Shown one piece after another: positions 41,800 through 54,029 of a stretch of DNA of 64,000 nucleotides. The notes beneath the pieces were generated by a model. That model searched no databases. It saw nothing but the letters and a program-made list of their open reading frames with translations, and was not told the DNA's origin. The stretch's first letter is position 1. Every line of letters begins with the position of its first letter. The stretch is from NCBI GenBank assembly GCA_037783545.1, contig JBBELK010000052.1:1488001-1552000 (forward strand), read 5' to 3'. The position numbers and the translations under genes are program-made. This stretch comes from Henricia sp. BOLD:AAB3569 (Eukaryota; Echinodermata; Asteroidea; Spinulosida; Echinasteridae).

Positions 41800-43260
41800 T
41801 TATAAGTCAGAAGATATAGTTGCTATAATGAAGTTTAACTAACAATTAGCTGGATCAGTTTCTCACTCTTAGCTCACAACTATTAAATTATGTGTTTGGT
41901 ACCTGTTTCACCACAATACAAGGAAATGTTCTTGAATTTCTAGTTTACATGAGCAACCCATTTCCTTTCTGAAATTCCAGAGGCCATGTTAACATCCTGT
42001 TGTTCTTGAGGTTACCGGGGGAACTTTGGTTACCTGCACCACTGTATAGCCTGGTACTTGGCACAAGGTGATGCAGGTTTCGCAACGCAAGTCACGAAAG
42101 CCTGTTTTCAGCAGAAGTGGTTTTTGACAATCATGGGGCCAACATTTTTTTAGCATTTTTAAAAATGACAGACAGAATAGGTGGGTTCATTTTGGTTTGG
42201 ATAGGAATTTGGAGTAGGCCTAAATGGGTAATTCAACGGAGTTGGGGCATAAAGTGTGACATTTCTTCATTTCCACAAAATGGCCAATTAGTAAACAGCA
42301 AGTCGTCATTTATATAATGATGTTGCACGATATGGTTGGTTTACCTGTGCTGTGATAATTTTGGAGTCTTCAGTCTTGAGAGACTTCGGCAATGTTGAAT
42401 TATTTGACAAAATGATGGTCACTGATGTATCAGGGACGTCAATAGTGCCAATGATTTATCCCATTTCACTCAGTCCCTAAAAGTGATCTTGTTGAATTTG
42501 ACTTGTTGAATTAGCACACAGTTCTTGATTTAAACAATCACCTGTAATCTAAATGTGGAGGATTCTACCTTGAATTTATGTGTGGTTCAAGAAAATCTGT
42601 TTAAAAAAACACTGAATGTCACACCTGCATTTGCACAAAATCCCCTTTGGTTGACTATTGCTTCTCTATTATGTTAAAAATAATGGAGGTTTTTAATTTA
42701 TCTCACACAGCCGCTGGTATTTCTGTGTATTATTGGCTATGAAATTGATAAGACTAGTCTAATAATATATGGTAAAAAAGTGACTGATGTATTCCAGGGA
42801 CGCCGTATCCCAACTTCATGGAATGACCCAAATATAAAATACATGTACAGCTCTTTTCACTTTGCAGTTTTTACTTTTCTTTATTTTCCTGTTGGCAAAT
42901 AAACTTTTGTTTTGGAAGATTGGTTTTTAGATTGGTTGTATGCGACAGGTATTGATATCTTTGGCTATGTGTTAAGTTCAACCACCGGGATACAATAGAA
43001 GGGCACAATATGGTTCGGGTACAAATTCAAAGTACAGTTGAACCTATAGTCTTGTACCCCGCGGGTAAAGCTCAGAAGGCTGCACTAAAATCAGTACCAT
43101 TACACACCCCGAATGGTCTTTACAACATATACCTTCTTTGCCCACATTACTACATTACACGTGTTACAGGTTCATATTTAGTAACTGGCACTTCTTTATG
43201 ACGTTGTCCCTCGTCAAACACGAAGGATTCCCTCCCAATCTCGGTCAAATTCAATCACAA
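41800..43260. other. Unassigned stretch
   Basis: I see no gene, RNA gene or clear repeat here. It is A+T-rich with short frames only. Confidence 0.5.
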
Positions 43261-43680
43261 CAGGTACCGCATATCATTTGAAACACTGACGGAGTCTAAT
43301 AATAATAATGGTGGATTCTTATATAGCGCACATGTCCACCCTGCGGGGTGCTCCTGGCGCTGTTGCCATTATTAATGATACCATCAGGAAATCACCAGAA
43401 CCATTTCGCTATAACTAGGTGGCTGCTGGCCAGGCGCTCAACCCTATCAGCAGTTAGATTGTGGCATTCCCCTTAACAGCTTCCCAAATATCGCTTGGGT
43501 TGACGAAGCAACTGGGATTAAGTGCCTTGCCAAGGGACACAGACACGTTGGTCAAAGTGGGTCTAGTTGCTGTATTGTATATAGCGCAGTGCCATGTCAT
43601 ATCACCAGATCTTTTGGCACCCGACTACTACCAAGGGCTCGTTCTGTTGCTATGGCAGCACGCTGATTTGATCGCATGAG
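43261..43680 (-). repeat. SINE-like dispersed repeat
   Basis: GGATTCTTATATAGCGCACA, TCCACCCTGCGGGGTGCTC, TCCCAAATATCGCTTGGGTT and AAGTGCCTTGCCAAGGGACA. Pieces of the same family occur at 2750-2900, 9640-10150 and 35465-35500. Confidence 0.55.
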
Positions 43681-43839
43681 CAATAGCAGTGCACGTATAT
43701 ACTATCAACGACAGTTCACGAATGGGTAATGACGTTCAACCTATCAGCGATGAGCTCTCACCGTGATTCCCCAAACCTGATAGGCGAGCATCCCTAGCAG
43801 ATCTGGGTACGAAACTATAAAGTTGAACCTTGAAATTAA

Positions 43840-44355
43840 GGCAGTATATGATTGGTATTTCGAAAATCAGAAATGTTCACAGATTTACGCCTAACTTGCA
43901 CAATATAAACATGATGACCGTAGAAAACTTCCCCTGAAATGGTTTTGCCTTAAGTGCTATAGTCTTTGAGAAATGAGTAAAACAATTAGTTTTCGTCTCA
44001 TGAGACGAAAATTCAATTCGCCCCAAAACCATTTCGCCCAAGTGCCATTCGCCCAAGTGCCATTCGCCCCAAACCACTTCGCCCGAGTGCCATTTCGTCC
44101 CAAATTACTTCGTCCAAACACTACATCGCCCAAATGCCACTTCGCCCAAAAACCACTTCGTGCACAGGCCGTGGTTCAGGGCGAAGTGGTTTTGGGGCGA
44201 AATGACTGCAAACCCTTTTTTGACGGTTTTCTCAAAAGTTAGACGAAGTACGGAGCTGGTTTAATTTTGCTCAGGTTGGGTTTAATCATGCATATCTTCA
44301 ATCACACAGGGGGATAAAACTATTTATAACAGTTTACCAATCATGTATACTATCT
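43840..44355 (+). mobile_element. TTAA MITE, family M copy 3
   Basis: TTAA at 43836-43839 and 44356-44359. Left end GGCAGTATATGATTGG, right end CCAATCATGTATACTATCT. The internal CGCCCAAGTGCCATT array has an extra short unit compared with other copies. Confidence 0.87.
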
Positions 44356-45106
44356 TTAACACAACATTCTGCAAGGAGAAATTTAGGTTCGTTTATTATT
44401 TTTATTCCTGATAATACAAGATTCCTGTTATAACAAGGTATAATCTGCAAAGTCCCAACGAACGAGGTTTGACCGTGAATGCAAAACGACTAGGGATAGG
44501 CTTTTAACCGGTTAACTGAACAAATAATTTAAAAACCGGTTTTGCCGAACGTGTAAACGAAACCCAATTTTAAAGAATTTACAATAGTTTTCAGAGGGAT
44601 ATTTGTAATGACTTCATGAAATTGAAATAAATTTATATGGGGTCGTAGTAAAATTTTGACCAGATAAAGATTCAACGATTATTTTGGGGGCCCAGGGGTA
44701 TTGTGTGCATTGCAAATGCATCTATCTTTGGTGTTGGCCGAAATTGATTTTGTGGAAAAATCTGGAAACGCTAGCTCCTTTAATATATAGACACTCAGGT
44801 TGAGACCAGGCTAGCGTAATCTAGGGTAGCTCGTCACATGTCGCAGATCATGGCCGTTTTTTTTTTCAATGGTAAATTGGTACTAACTTGACTTCCGAGG
44901 TCACACCGATTGAAAGTCTTTATAAAATAACAGTTGTGTAAGGCTCATAAAAGGGATAGGGATGGGTTTAATACATAATTTACTATTTGCATATTTTACC
45001 TTTTTTTTCCCACATTCTGTTTTTTTTAAATAGTATTTTGGGGAGAGTTTTTATAAGTTAGAACCAAATCCATTTTCTGGAAAATCTCGACGATTAGCTC
45101 CTTTAA

Positions 45107-45610
45107 AGGTAGTATACATGTACATGATTAGTAAACCGTTACAAATAGTTTCATCCCCCTGTATGATTGAAGGTACGCATGATTAAAACCAACCTGAGCA
45201 AAAATCAGCTCCGTACTTCGTCTAACTTTTGAGAAAAGTCAAAAAATGGTTTGCAGTCATTTCGCTCCAAAACTACTTCGCCCTGAACCACCTTGCCCTG
45301 AACCACAGCCTGTGTACCAAGTTGTTTTGGGGCGAAGTGGCATTCGGGCGAGGTAGTGTTTGGACGAAGTGGTTTTGGGGTGAAATGGCATTTGGGTGAA
45401 GTGCTTCAGGGCTAAAATGGTCCAGGGCGAGGTAGTTGTGGGGCGAAATGAATTTACGTCTCGCAAGACGAAAAATGATTGTTTTGCTCATTTCTCAACA
45501 AAACCATTTTAGGGGAAGTTTTCCAAGGTCATCGTGTTTATATTGTGTACATTATGTGTAAATCTGTGAATATTTCTGATTCCTCGAGATACCAATCATG
45601 TATTCTACCT
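45107..45610 (-). mobile_element. TTAA MITE, family M copy 4 (reverse)
   Basis: TTAA at 45103-45106 and 45611-45614. Same family in the opposite orientation: AGGTAGTATACATG at left and ATACCAATCATGTATTCTACCT at the right edge. The GGGGCGAAGTGG array is expanded relative to its complement. Confidence 0.85.
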
Positions 45611-45844
45611 TTAAGCATGTTGTGAAATATTGTGGTATGCTGTGGCATCCAAGAACATTTCAATTTTGTGTGTGCGCTGTAGTGGATTTTCTTCCGCTAT
45701 TTAAAATAAACTGTATGTATGATGACATGTGTGCACAAATACCACAATTTTTAAAACCATTTTTCCACATTCATGAAAAACTGTGGAAAACGCAATGGAT
45801 CAAATTTTCACTGGTTTGGTATTACTCTTCTCAGGTCTAAAGCT

Positions 45845-46240
45845 TCTTTTGGTGATTAAGAAAAACTTTTCCTACAAATGTTATCTTCTCTAATAAGAAA
45901 TAATACTACAGCATTCTCTGTCATTGCCCCTCACATGTGGAACAGACTTCCACAAGACATACCCAGCTCAGCAAAGTTCAAGACGTCCCTGAAAACACAT
46001 CTTTTTAAGAAATATTTTTCAACTAAGGCGTAGAATAATGTGCTATACATCATCTATTTGCTATATACGAGTATTATATGGTATTTTATTTTATTGTATT
46101 TTTTTACATTTAATATATATTAGACTTTTTTACATAAATTAATTGTTATTATATGATGTACACGATGTTTTGATGTTAAGCGCCCAGAGGTTAATTTTTA
46201 CGTATGGCGCTATATAAATGTCTTATTATTATTATATTAC
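45845..46240 (+). mobile_element. LINE 3' end (L2/CR1-like)
   Basis: A frame ending at TAG 46031-46033 encodes FSVIAPHMWNRLPQDIP then FKTSLKTHLFKKYF, the P-x-WN-x-LP ... LKTHLF signature at the C-terminus of L2/CR1-type LINE reverse-transcriptase proteins. The 3' UTR carries AGCGCCCAGAGG and GGCGCTATATAAATG and ends in a TTATTATTA microsatellite, usual for this group. 5'-truncated. Confidence 0.8.
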
Positions 46241-47088
46241 AGTCAAACCCGTGTATAAAAACCACTCAAAGAAGATGAGAAAAGTGGTCTTTATGGACAG
46301 GTGCTCTTTCTGGGCAGGTTTATGTCGGCAACTTTGAATTTGTAAGCATTTGACCTGTGCATGTGCTTCATTAAAGTTATTCTCATGAGGTTTTTGCCCT
46401 AGGCCTACATGTAGTTAATTATTCTTGTGAAGCATTAAAAATGCGTTGCATTGTGTTGCATTTCAAAGCTCATGAACACCACTTTTGTTCATTGTCTAAT
46501 TAAGGGCGTGTTTGTTTCGGACGGATCCAGATTCAGATCTGCGCAGATCCAAGGTGAACTTGTTCACTTCGCGCATAATCCTTCTCGAGAGCTGGTTCAG
46601 CGCTAGATCCAAAATGGCGACGTAAAGATTTTTGTGAGAGTAAAACTGTGTCGTTTTAATTTTCAGAGGCAACACACGATACAAACAAATTTAGGATGCT
46701 TGTTAATTCACGATGAATGTCGTGAGAGAAATTTGGAACAGAAATTTGGTAAATAAATATTGCAATTCACGTGATTTGAGATCCGAGTTAAAACAACCCG
46801 GCATCTAGATTCGGATCTGTCATTAAACAAACACGCCCTATGAGATTTCTGAGCACTCGGTGTGACAAATGTTTTGCAATTACAGAGTAATGTTGGCCAC
46901 TATACACAGTGTGAGATTGACCAAGGGAGACAAAATAAGTGGCCCCTGGTCACATTAAGCAGGTGGTCTTTCTGTACAGGTTTAATCATGCATGATTTTT
47001 TTATGGGGGGGGGGGGAGATTGATTTTCAGTGGCCTTTATGGACAGGTGGTCTTTCTGTGCAGGTGGTCGCTGAGACAGGTTTCACTG
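46240..47088. mobile_element. TA-flanked element CAGTCAAACCCGTGTATAA with nested MITE
   Basis: Ends CAGTCAAACC and GGTTTCACTG, TA outside both, and GTGGTCTTTATGGACAGG repeated at both sides. Nested at 46503-46839 is a second element, ends AGGGCGTGTTTGTTT and AAACAAACACGCCCT with GGATCCAGATTC-type inner arms. It starts directly at the end of the LINE microsatellite. Confidence 0.75.
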
Positions 47089-47114
47089 TAAATCGTTCTA
47101 AGATAATAACTTAA

Positions 47115-47533
47115 AGGTCCATTGTATCATTTGCAATGACCCAAAATGTGAGTATAAACGAGTTGACTAGGAAAACCTTCCTCCAAGATTGAATAGATGG
47201 TATCAAACAGCTACCTAGTGATCCCCACTGCGGTGCGCCCAGACAAAATCATCAGAGGTACCGTTAGCGCCCGGACAAAAAACTCAGCCACCCGGACAAA
47301 AATAATGAAATTTCCCCTCTAAAACACTGTGAAAGTACAGCCAAGTCATTCCAAAATGTGGTGTAAATTTACCAAACATAAATGTACATGTATGTATGGA
47401 TTTTCATGTTTTTAGAAAACATGGTACATTTGACAGAGCTGAAATGTCTTCAGACATAGGTTTTTAAAATTTCATATTAATTTAAAATGGTTTTGTTCCC
47501 AGAATCGCTCAAAAACGTATCATCTATAGGCTT
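47115..47533. mobile_element. TTAA-flanked MITE (ATTTGCAATGACCC family)
   Basis: TTAA at 47111-47114 and 47534-47537. Left end AGGTCCATTGTATCATTTGC, right end ATCATCTATAGGCT. Non-coding. Confidence 0.65.
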
Positions 47534-47941
47534 TTAAGCCCCCAAAGAGTATATATATACATGTACATGCAATCTGACAAGATACACCTTTTTACAAATT
47601 TTGGAAAATTTTCCCATTTAACTTGGATTACAGGACAAATGCTTGTAAATTATTTTAGTTACATGAGAAATTTGTGCAGGGACGTTGACATGTTACACAA
47701 TTTCAATAACCAACAAATAGACCAAGTTTGTGTCTGTATACTTGACAGTTTTATTGCTTGCACAATTCCTTCTCTTCACAATCTATACAACGGAAAAGAT
47801 CAGAGAATCTACAGATTTGTCTTGATTTTCTCTTCATTTCTCTTCACCAGATGCAATTTAATATCAAAAAATGTTACATTAGAGATGTATATATATGTTA
47901 CATTTCTTACATCATACAACTAGCACTTTTACCTACATGTA

Positions 47942-48410
47942 TGGCTGCGTTCGGGCGTGTACTCGTGTTAACACGAGCATACTCCTGCGCGCGAACGGCA
48001 AGAATAACGACACTCGGGCCAGTGAGAGTATGCTCTCGGTACTCCCCAAAAAATGGGGAGTGTGCTCTTACTCCTGCAGGTGCCATGTGATTTGTACGAA
48101 GATGGCGGGATATAGGTTGGATTTTTTGTGAATTTGCTAAACGTGTCAACTGGATAACTGAAACAACAACTCACTAAGGTTGGTTTTACACGGTATCAAA
48201 GGTTCTCACGACTTACGGTCTGTATTTTCTTCAATTTCTTTTGAGCGGTGAAACAGCATTTTTTGTGCAGTCATGGCAAGAGACAGCCCTTTTGACTGAT
48301 GGCCATTCGCGCATGCGGACTGCGGACTTGCCGTTCACGTAATGTGACCCGAGTGCAATGTGCACGCATTACTCTGGAGTGGCGAGAACTGTATGCCTGA
48401 ACGTAGCCTA
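47942..48410. mobile_element. MITE with TGGCTGCGTTCGGGCGTG ends
   Basis: Left end TGGCTGCGTTCGGGCG, right end GCCTGAACGTAGCCTA. G+C-rich interior with GGAGTATGCTC-like words. It sits in otherwise A+T-rich DNA. The short frames across it are not convincing. Confidence 0.6.
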
Positions 48411-48729
48411 ATAGTTTCATGACGGGATATCATTTTATGACAGGATATATACAAAACATCGACGAATTCTAATTTGTGTGAATCAGTAACTATGGAGTGT
48501 TACATCATGTCCACCAGTCGCTTTCTAATTTCTAATTTTTTTTTTGGTCACCAAATTTCTAGTACATCATGTAAAAGAGAGGTTCGAAAATTATGCAACA
48601 ATACTATGTAGTTTTGTGTATCTCGTAATAACATGACTATAGTATCAGCATAAAAGCTCATCTGTATTGGTAAATTCTTAGTTGGAAATTTTAACTTTTG
48701 TTCACAATACAATAATTAACCTTCGAAAT

Positions 48730-49620
48730 GTTCAGCTGTTAATCAGCGACTTGACCCGACTTGACCTTACTGACGTAACGATCAATGATCGGGTCATAGA
48801 CATTCGGTAGACTGCATGTAGCGCCCTCCATCTTTGTTGAGAGAAGGTCGGTTGGCCTGGATGTAAATAGCTTCCTTCACCCCTCTTTCAAAGTATCCAG
48901 GTTCCCTATCCAAGACAAGGACTTTGTCTAAGACCCCGTTCTCACTAGAGAAATCGCTTTGTTCAACATTGATTCAACGAAGATATTTCCTGATGTGAAC
49001 GCACGCCTCTTCATTCGACGATGATTAGAATCGCTTTATTCGATGAAGGAAATAGCTTCATTCAAAAAAGAGATCGCTTCATTCGACGATGCAAATTTGT
49101 AATGTGAATGGCTCCCTTCGTTTGACTAAGCGATTTGGCGGGCCTGTTGCACAGGCGTGTTGTGCATCGAGCGCTTTCAATAGCAAGAGTTGTTTTTGAC
49201 GCGCCACTGGAAAACCACACAATGCGTCTAGACGCTTGAAGCTCAGCGCTTGATGCGTTGCGCATGTACGACCTCCCACAGCTTTATTCGATCTTCGTTA
49301 GCGGTCGCTCTTCGTTCAGCGATATATGAACGCACGCTTCTTTAACTAACGATGAATAAATAATCTTCGTCGAACGAAGTGATTTCTCTAGTGAGAGCGG
49401 GGTCTAAGTCAACATGATGACCTGGCAACTCGATATGAATATGTTGGGAGACCTCGGAGGAAGTAGAGCTTGGGCGACGATGTTCCAGAAACCTGGTCCT
49501 GAGGGATGAGCTGGTCTCTCCAATAAATGATTCCTGACAAAATCCTCTTAAGGTCTGTCCTTGGCAAGGAATCATATAGACTGGACCAGTTATGTCCTCC
49601 TCAGTAATTGTCCTTCGGTG
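48730..49620 (-). mobile_element. Penelope-like element relic, endonuclease end, minus strand
   Basis: The minus strand encodes a GIY-YIG-type endonuclease remnant: IGET, then a RTRFLEHRRPSST block, then SEVSQHIH, the pattern of Penelope-like retroelements. It is an old, broken fragment (3' portion only). A 471-bp MITE (48933-49403) is inserted in it. A second relic lies inverted at 49860-50225. Confidence 0.75.
48933..49403. mobile_element. MITE nested in the Penelope-like relic
   Basis: Ends ACCCCGTTCTCACTAGAGAA and TTCTCTAGTGAGAGCGGGGT, with CTAAG directly repeated outside (48928-48932 and 49404-49408). The interior is rich in TTCGATGAA/TTCGACGA words. Non-coding. Comparison with the second relic gives the empty site. 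Confidence 0.82.
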
Positions 49621-49859
49621 CTACTAACCAGGGCCATATAGCAATTTAAATTTTATTTTTTTTAATTTTATATTTTTGGTCATGATACCTGCAAGTGAGG
49701 AGGATCTCTGCTGTGTGCTGTTGTCAAACACGATGGCCTGAATCGTATGCCAAATTGAAGAAAAATTTCGAGGGGGTAGAAAAGGGCATACATAAATTTG
49801 GCATACAATGTAAGGGTGTAGTGCTTCAAGCCAACTAGGACATTACGTCAATGGTTAGT

Positions 49860-50225
49860 AACACCAAAGGACAAAACTGAGAAGGACACAAGGACAGACC
49901 TTAAGAGGAATTTGTCAGGAATAATATATTGGAGAGACCGAACGCTCCCTCAGAACCAGATTTCTGGAACATCATTGCCCAAGCTCTACTTCCTCCGAGG
50001 TCTCCAAACATATTCATATCGAGTCGCAAGGTCATCATGTTGACTTAGATAAAGTCATCGTCTTGGATAGGAAACCTCGATACTTTAAAAGATTGGTGAA
50101 GGAAGCTATTTACAGTCGGGCCAACCGACCTTCTCTCAACAAAGATGGAGGGCGCTACATGCAGTCTACCAAATGGTCAAGTCGGGTCATATCGCTGATG
50201 AAGGCTGTAGTTAACAGCTGAAAAT
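49860..50225 (+). mobile_element. Penelope-like element relic, endonuclease end, plus strand
   Basis: Close relative of the minus-strand relic, in the opposite orientation, keeping the endonuclease-domain end and the final C-terminal block. Fragmentary and broken. The two relics face away from a 240-bp spacer. Confidence 0.75.
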
Positions 50226-50369
50226 GTTGAAGGTAAATTATTGTATTGTGAACATAAGTTAAAATTTCCAACTCATGACAATAGTTTGATTACTATTTAC
50301 AAATGTAGCACCAAAATGTAACTTTCTACTTTTTTTTCTACAATGGCCAAGTTCTTAACCGGCTAAACA

Positions 50370-50520
50370 CTTTAGACATTGAATCACAGAAAAATAATAA
50401 AAAAATTGGAAAAAACTACCATACACATTTGCCAGTTGATCTACTCCATGCACTAAGTCTATGGAGCATGACATAAAAAAAAAGTGTTTTCAAAGAAAAA
50501 CTAGATATTTTCCCAATGCT
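50370..50520 (-). repeat. Repeat fragment shared with 7420-7570
   Basis: CTCCATGCACTAAGTCTATGG and GAGCATGACATAAAAA here are the complement of the sequence near 7495-7530 in intron 2. One dispersed family; no coding content. Confidence 0.6.
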
Positions 50521-50847
50521 AAAATCATGTTTCCTAACAAAATTTACACTTTCTGGGGCATTATCATGTCTTATAACACGCCTCTTTCTGATTCTCAATC
50601 CTGACTGGCTGAAACGTAGTCACGTGAGGTTCACTCATTTAGGCTAGTGCATGAAATTTGCGCCAGCGTGTACTTCGCTCGCGCGTTAAGACTTCACGCG
50701 CGCGTGATTCCCTGCTAGTGTTCCCGACCGGTCACTAGTCTCAAAAACTAGTGACCGGTTATTGCGCCCTCTGGAGGTTGCTTGTTAATGTATTAAATTG
50801 AATTTCACCTGTACATGTGTGTATTTTTGCCCGAGGCGTGTTATAAA

Positions 50848-51036
50848 ACACATACGGACTGGCATAATTCGGTCTCTAGTGCACGTCTATGTGCCCCTCG
50901 TGACTGTGAGTGACCACAAGAGGGTCCTATTTCCCTCGGCCTTCGGCCTCGGGAAATAGGACCCTCTTGTGGTCACTCACAGTCCCTCGGGGCCCATAGA
51001 CGTGCACTAGTGACCTCATTGCCAGTCCATATGTGT
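50848..51036. repeat. Long near-perfect palindrome
   Basis: Arms of about 90 bp meet at GGCCTTCGGCC with almost no spacer. The inner arm GTGACCACAAGAGGGTCCTA is matched exactly by TAGGACCCTCTTGTGGTCAC, and the outer parts match with some mismatches (ACGGACTGGCATAATTCGG versus its partner near 51015-51035). Would form a long hairpin or cruciform. Confidence 0.85.
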
Positions 51037-51327
51037 ATAATATTAGGTAGAATTAGTGGCGAAGGTGTACGGTATTTATACAAAAAAATTAACTAGACTT
51101 GTTTCTGCAATATAGTAATGAACTTTGATAATAAATTTATATATTTGTAGTATTTTTTAAAGAAAAAGAAATGAACAAGAACCAACTGGTTCTTTAAAAA
51201 ATGAAATTAATTCTTAATATTTACTGCATTATTGTTTATTTACATAAAGACTGGCACTGTTTTAGATGCATTTTGGCAAGACCAAAGCCCTCAAGAAAGA
51301 AAACAAAATTCTCTCAATTCTAGTACT

Positions 51328-51549
51328 CGGGGCCGCTCAAAGTTGTCAACAGTTTAATGGCTCTACAGAGCGTAGTATTTTTAAAGACCACCTCCCTCCC
51401 CCGAAATACTACTTAACATTTGTTTGTCACTACCGTGAAATGTCAACATTTTACAGTGCATGTAAAGTCGTACATGGCCCCCAGCCGCCCTCCCCCGTTT
51501 CTGCGCTTTGTAGTCCCGTGAAAATGTTGACAATTTTGGACGGCTCCTT
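51328..51549. mobile_element. MITE, GGGGCTGTCCAAAGTTG family
   Basis: GGGGCCGCTCAAAGTTGTCA at left faces GACAATTTTGGACGGCTCC at right; the interior has TACAGAGCGTAGTATTTTT. Relative of 16239 and 54838. Confidence 0.7.
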
Positions 51550-52052
51550 ATAATTAATCCAAATGGATCCAACTACAGCTAACCGAAGGAAGAAAAGATT
51601 CAATTTTAACAAATACCAAAATTGGTCGAGCACGGATTGAAAAACAAACTGACACAAAATGACATGTAATAAATGAAAAATAAAAACAAATTGAAGGAAA
51701 AATAGAGAACCCTTTAAAAAAAAAAAAACCTTCGACACTTGATCAAATATCAAGCATTTTGTAATATCAGAAGAATTTACATTGTTTTGTTTTGTAGAAT
51801 GTGCATTAAAAATGTACGTGCATGTTATACAAAAAAAATTCGCTGAATTCCTCAGAACACAATAGGTATTAATGAAAAAAAATCTGCATGATCATAGATC
51901 ATTTTGTCAGTTGTTTGTGAAGCTAAATGAAAATGGCTATACCTCAAAACAAAACAAAAGTTTAATAATTTAACAAGTTATTATTTTGCGGATAATGCGA
52001 AGCACCAACATTTTCATATACAAATTTTTATTTGGAAATTCATAATACACCT

Positions 52053-52190
52053 TATAGACCGTATCGAATAGCCGCCATTTCGTGGGGCACCTTTTGTTAC
52101 TTAAACCGGAAGCTCAATATGTGCAACCATGCATGTCCTCAAGGAACAAAGAAACTGCCCCACGAAACGGCGGCTATTCGATACGGTCTA
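52053..52190. mobile_element. TA-flanked foldback MITE (TAGACCGTATCGAATAG), copy 2
   Basis: Arms TAGACCGTATCGAATAGCCG and CGGCTATTCGATACGGTCTA, centre GCAACCATGCATGTCC. About 138 bp. Confidence 0.8.
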
Positions 52191-52379
52191 TTCATGTGAA
52201 AGCAGTCATCGACTCCTTCGACTGTGTTCCCTGACTCAATTCATTCAAATGTACACTGTTGTTTGGAAATGTGCCAGACTACAAAGCATTCAACTATACT
52301 GTTTTTAAAATGGCCGGTAGGCCGGTTTTATCTGTGGCTCTGGCTTAGTGCATTTTAACGTGACTATATCTGGCCTTTG

Positions 52380-52850
52380 TCGAGCCGATGTAATGCCACT
52401 AACAGGACCTCAAGCAAGTAAGGCACGAGGTCAAAATAGAAACGGTCTGTATACCGGGAAACGATTCAAGTTAATCCCTCTTCAAATCGTTTCTCTGTTG
52501 ACAGAAAACCGTGTGCCTGTTTGAAAGGAACCGTTTCCAACTTGCTGGGTTGGTCGATGATTGACAGGTTTACAACTAGCCGCCTGCACGAAGGGAACAA
52601 AAGGCTGCTACTGGCCGACGACTTCAAAGGGAGCCGCCCGACCCTCCAGCCGGGTGCACCCCGGGGCATGAATGGGTTGTGGTTAAACACCCTTGTTCGG
52701 GCAGTCACGTGATAAACAGTGGCAGCGAGTCAGCCAGGAGTAGTCACACAATGGCCTATAATCCGATAAGCTCTCTATTGCTCAGCGAATGTGGGCCGGG
52801 TTGAACATTGCCAATTATCTATCGTCTGGCCAGACAAGTTGAATGGTTTG
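52380..52850. other. GC-rich, apparently single-copy patch
   Basis: Richer in G+C than its surroundings and without any repeat family seen elsewhere in the window. Contains CACGTG (near 52708) and GATAAGC. A 63-codon frame (52521-52712, +) crosses it but matches nothing I know. Could be a promoter or first exon of another gene, or chance. Confidence 0.3.
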
Positions 52851-52948
52851 CTTGTTCACTGAAAACCGTGCAACAGTGTATCGTTTATGTACCGTGTATC
52901 GTTTATGTACCGTTTCCCGGTATACCGACCGCAAAGGCAGAGTCTAGA

Positions 52949-53894
52949 CTAGACTTGGGCGATTACATGCCAGAGACAAGTAGAATCGATTCTACTATAG
53001 GAATCGGAATCGCGACTCCAGATTTTTGAGGAATCGATTCCCAGTACTTAGGAATTGTTTCCCCTTCGTCTTGATTCGATTCCTAGTAATTGACAAATTT
53101 CACAATATAGCCCGTTCTGTGCTTCCGCGTTGAATCCGAGGTTCTCCGTGTCAAGTCGGCAGTGCGCATGCGCCACTGTAGTGTGTACGTGTGCTGTTCT
53201 GCGTTGCATGTAGGAATGATTGTGCCTTCACGTGCACACAGTATACATTAGTTCACTTCAGAGTTTGATAAAGAGCTAGCTCTCCGTGTTAAGCTACGTA
53301 AGTGCGCAGATCGGTCCCAAATTGGTTAATTTTGGATTCGTCTATGGCTTGCTGATTCCAGAAATTACCTAGCAATTCTGAAGCCAAAACACTCTACATG
53401 TACAAGAGTATTCAGCCTCTGATAATTTCTACAAGCCAGCATCATTTTATGGACGTTTAGTGCCATTCGGTGCCATTGGGCATTCGTCGTCTGCACAATA
53501 TGTACATGTAGTCACGTCAATGTACACGCACTTAAACACCAGGGCTCGAATTTCATGAAAAAATATGCTAGACCACAGGGTTAGTAGCTTAAATCATTTA
53601 CTGGACGGACGCTATTTTTACAAGACCAAAGCCACAAGGAACGTGGATTTACTGTTCGTTAGTTTACAAATGCACTGGACCACTGGTCTAGTATGGTGGA
53701 GAAAGCACTAGACCGAGGCTTAAATTACTGGCCTCGGTCCACCGGTCCAGTGGGTATTTCGAGCCCTGAACACGCTCAGTATATTTAGCATTTTCCCGTG
53801 AAAAAAATGGAGTCGGTTCCGAGTGGAATCACGATTTTTTTTTTGGAATCGGAGTCGACTCCAAAAATGCTGGAGACGCTCGAGCCCAGACTGA
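52949..53894. mobile_element. Element with GGAATCGATTCC repeats and nested MITE
   Basis: Ends AGACTTGGGCGA and TCGAGCCCAGACT. GAATCGATTC-type repeats near both ends. Nested at 53540-53768 is a CAGGGCTCGAATTT ... TTTCGAGCCCTG MITE with AACAC on both outer sides. Confidence 0.65.
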
Positions 53895-54029
53895 ACCCGG
53901 ACACAATGATTTTAAGAACAGCCCAAGGATATGGGATACATAAATAGCCTGGCACCTTTCAAATCCCCAGTTTAAATTTCAAAGAATTAATTCCAGGGAC
54001 ATGATTGACAAGTGCGTCCACATTCTTAA

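Noticed and set aside
49342-49575. Host gene with a GIY-YIG domain
   Set aside because: The pattern is that of a Penelope-like retroelement, present twice in inverted orientation and fragmentary.
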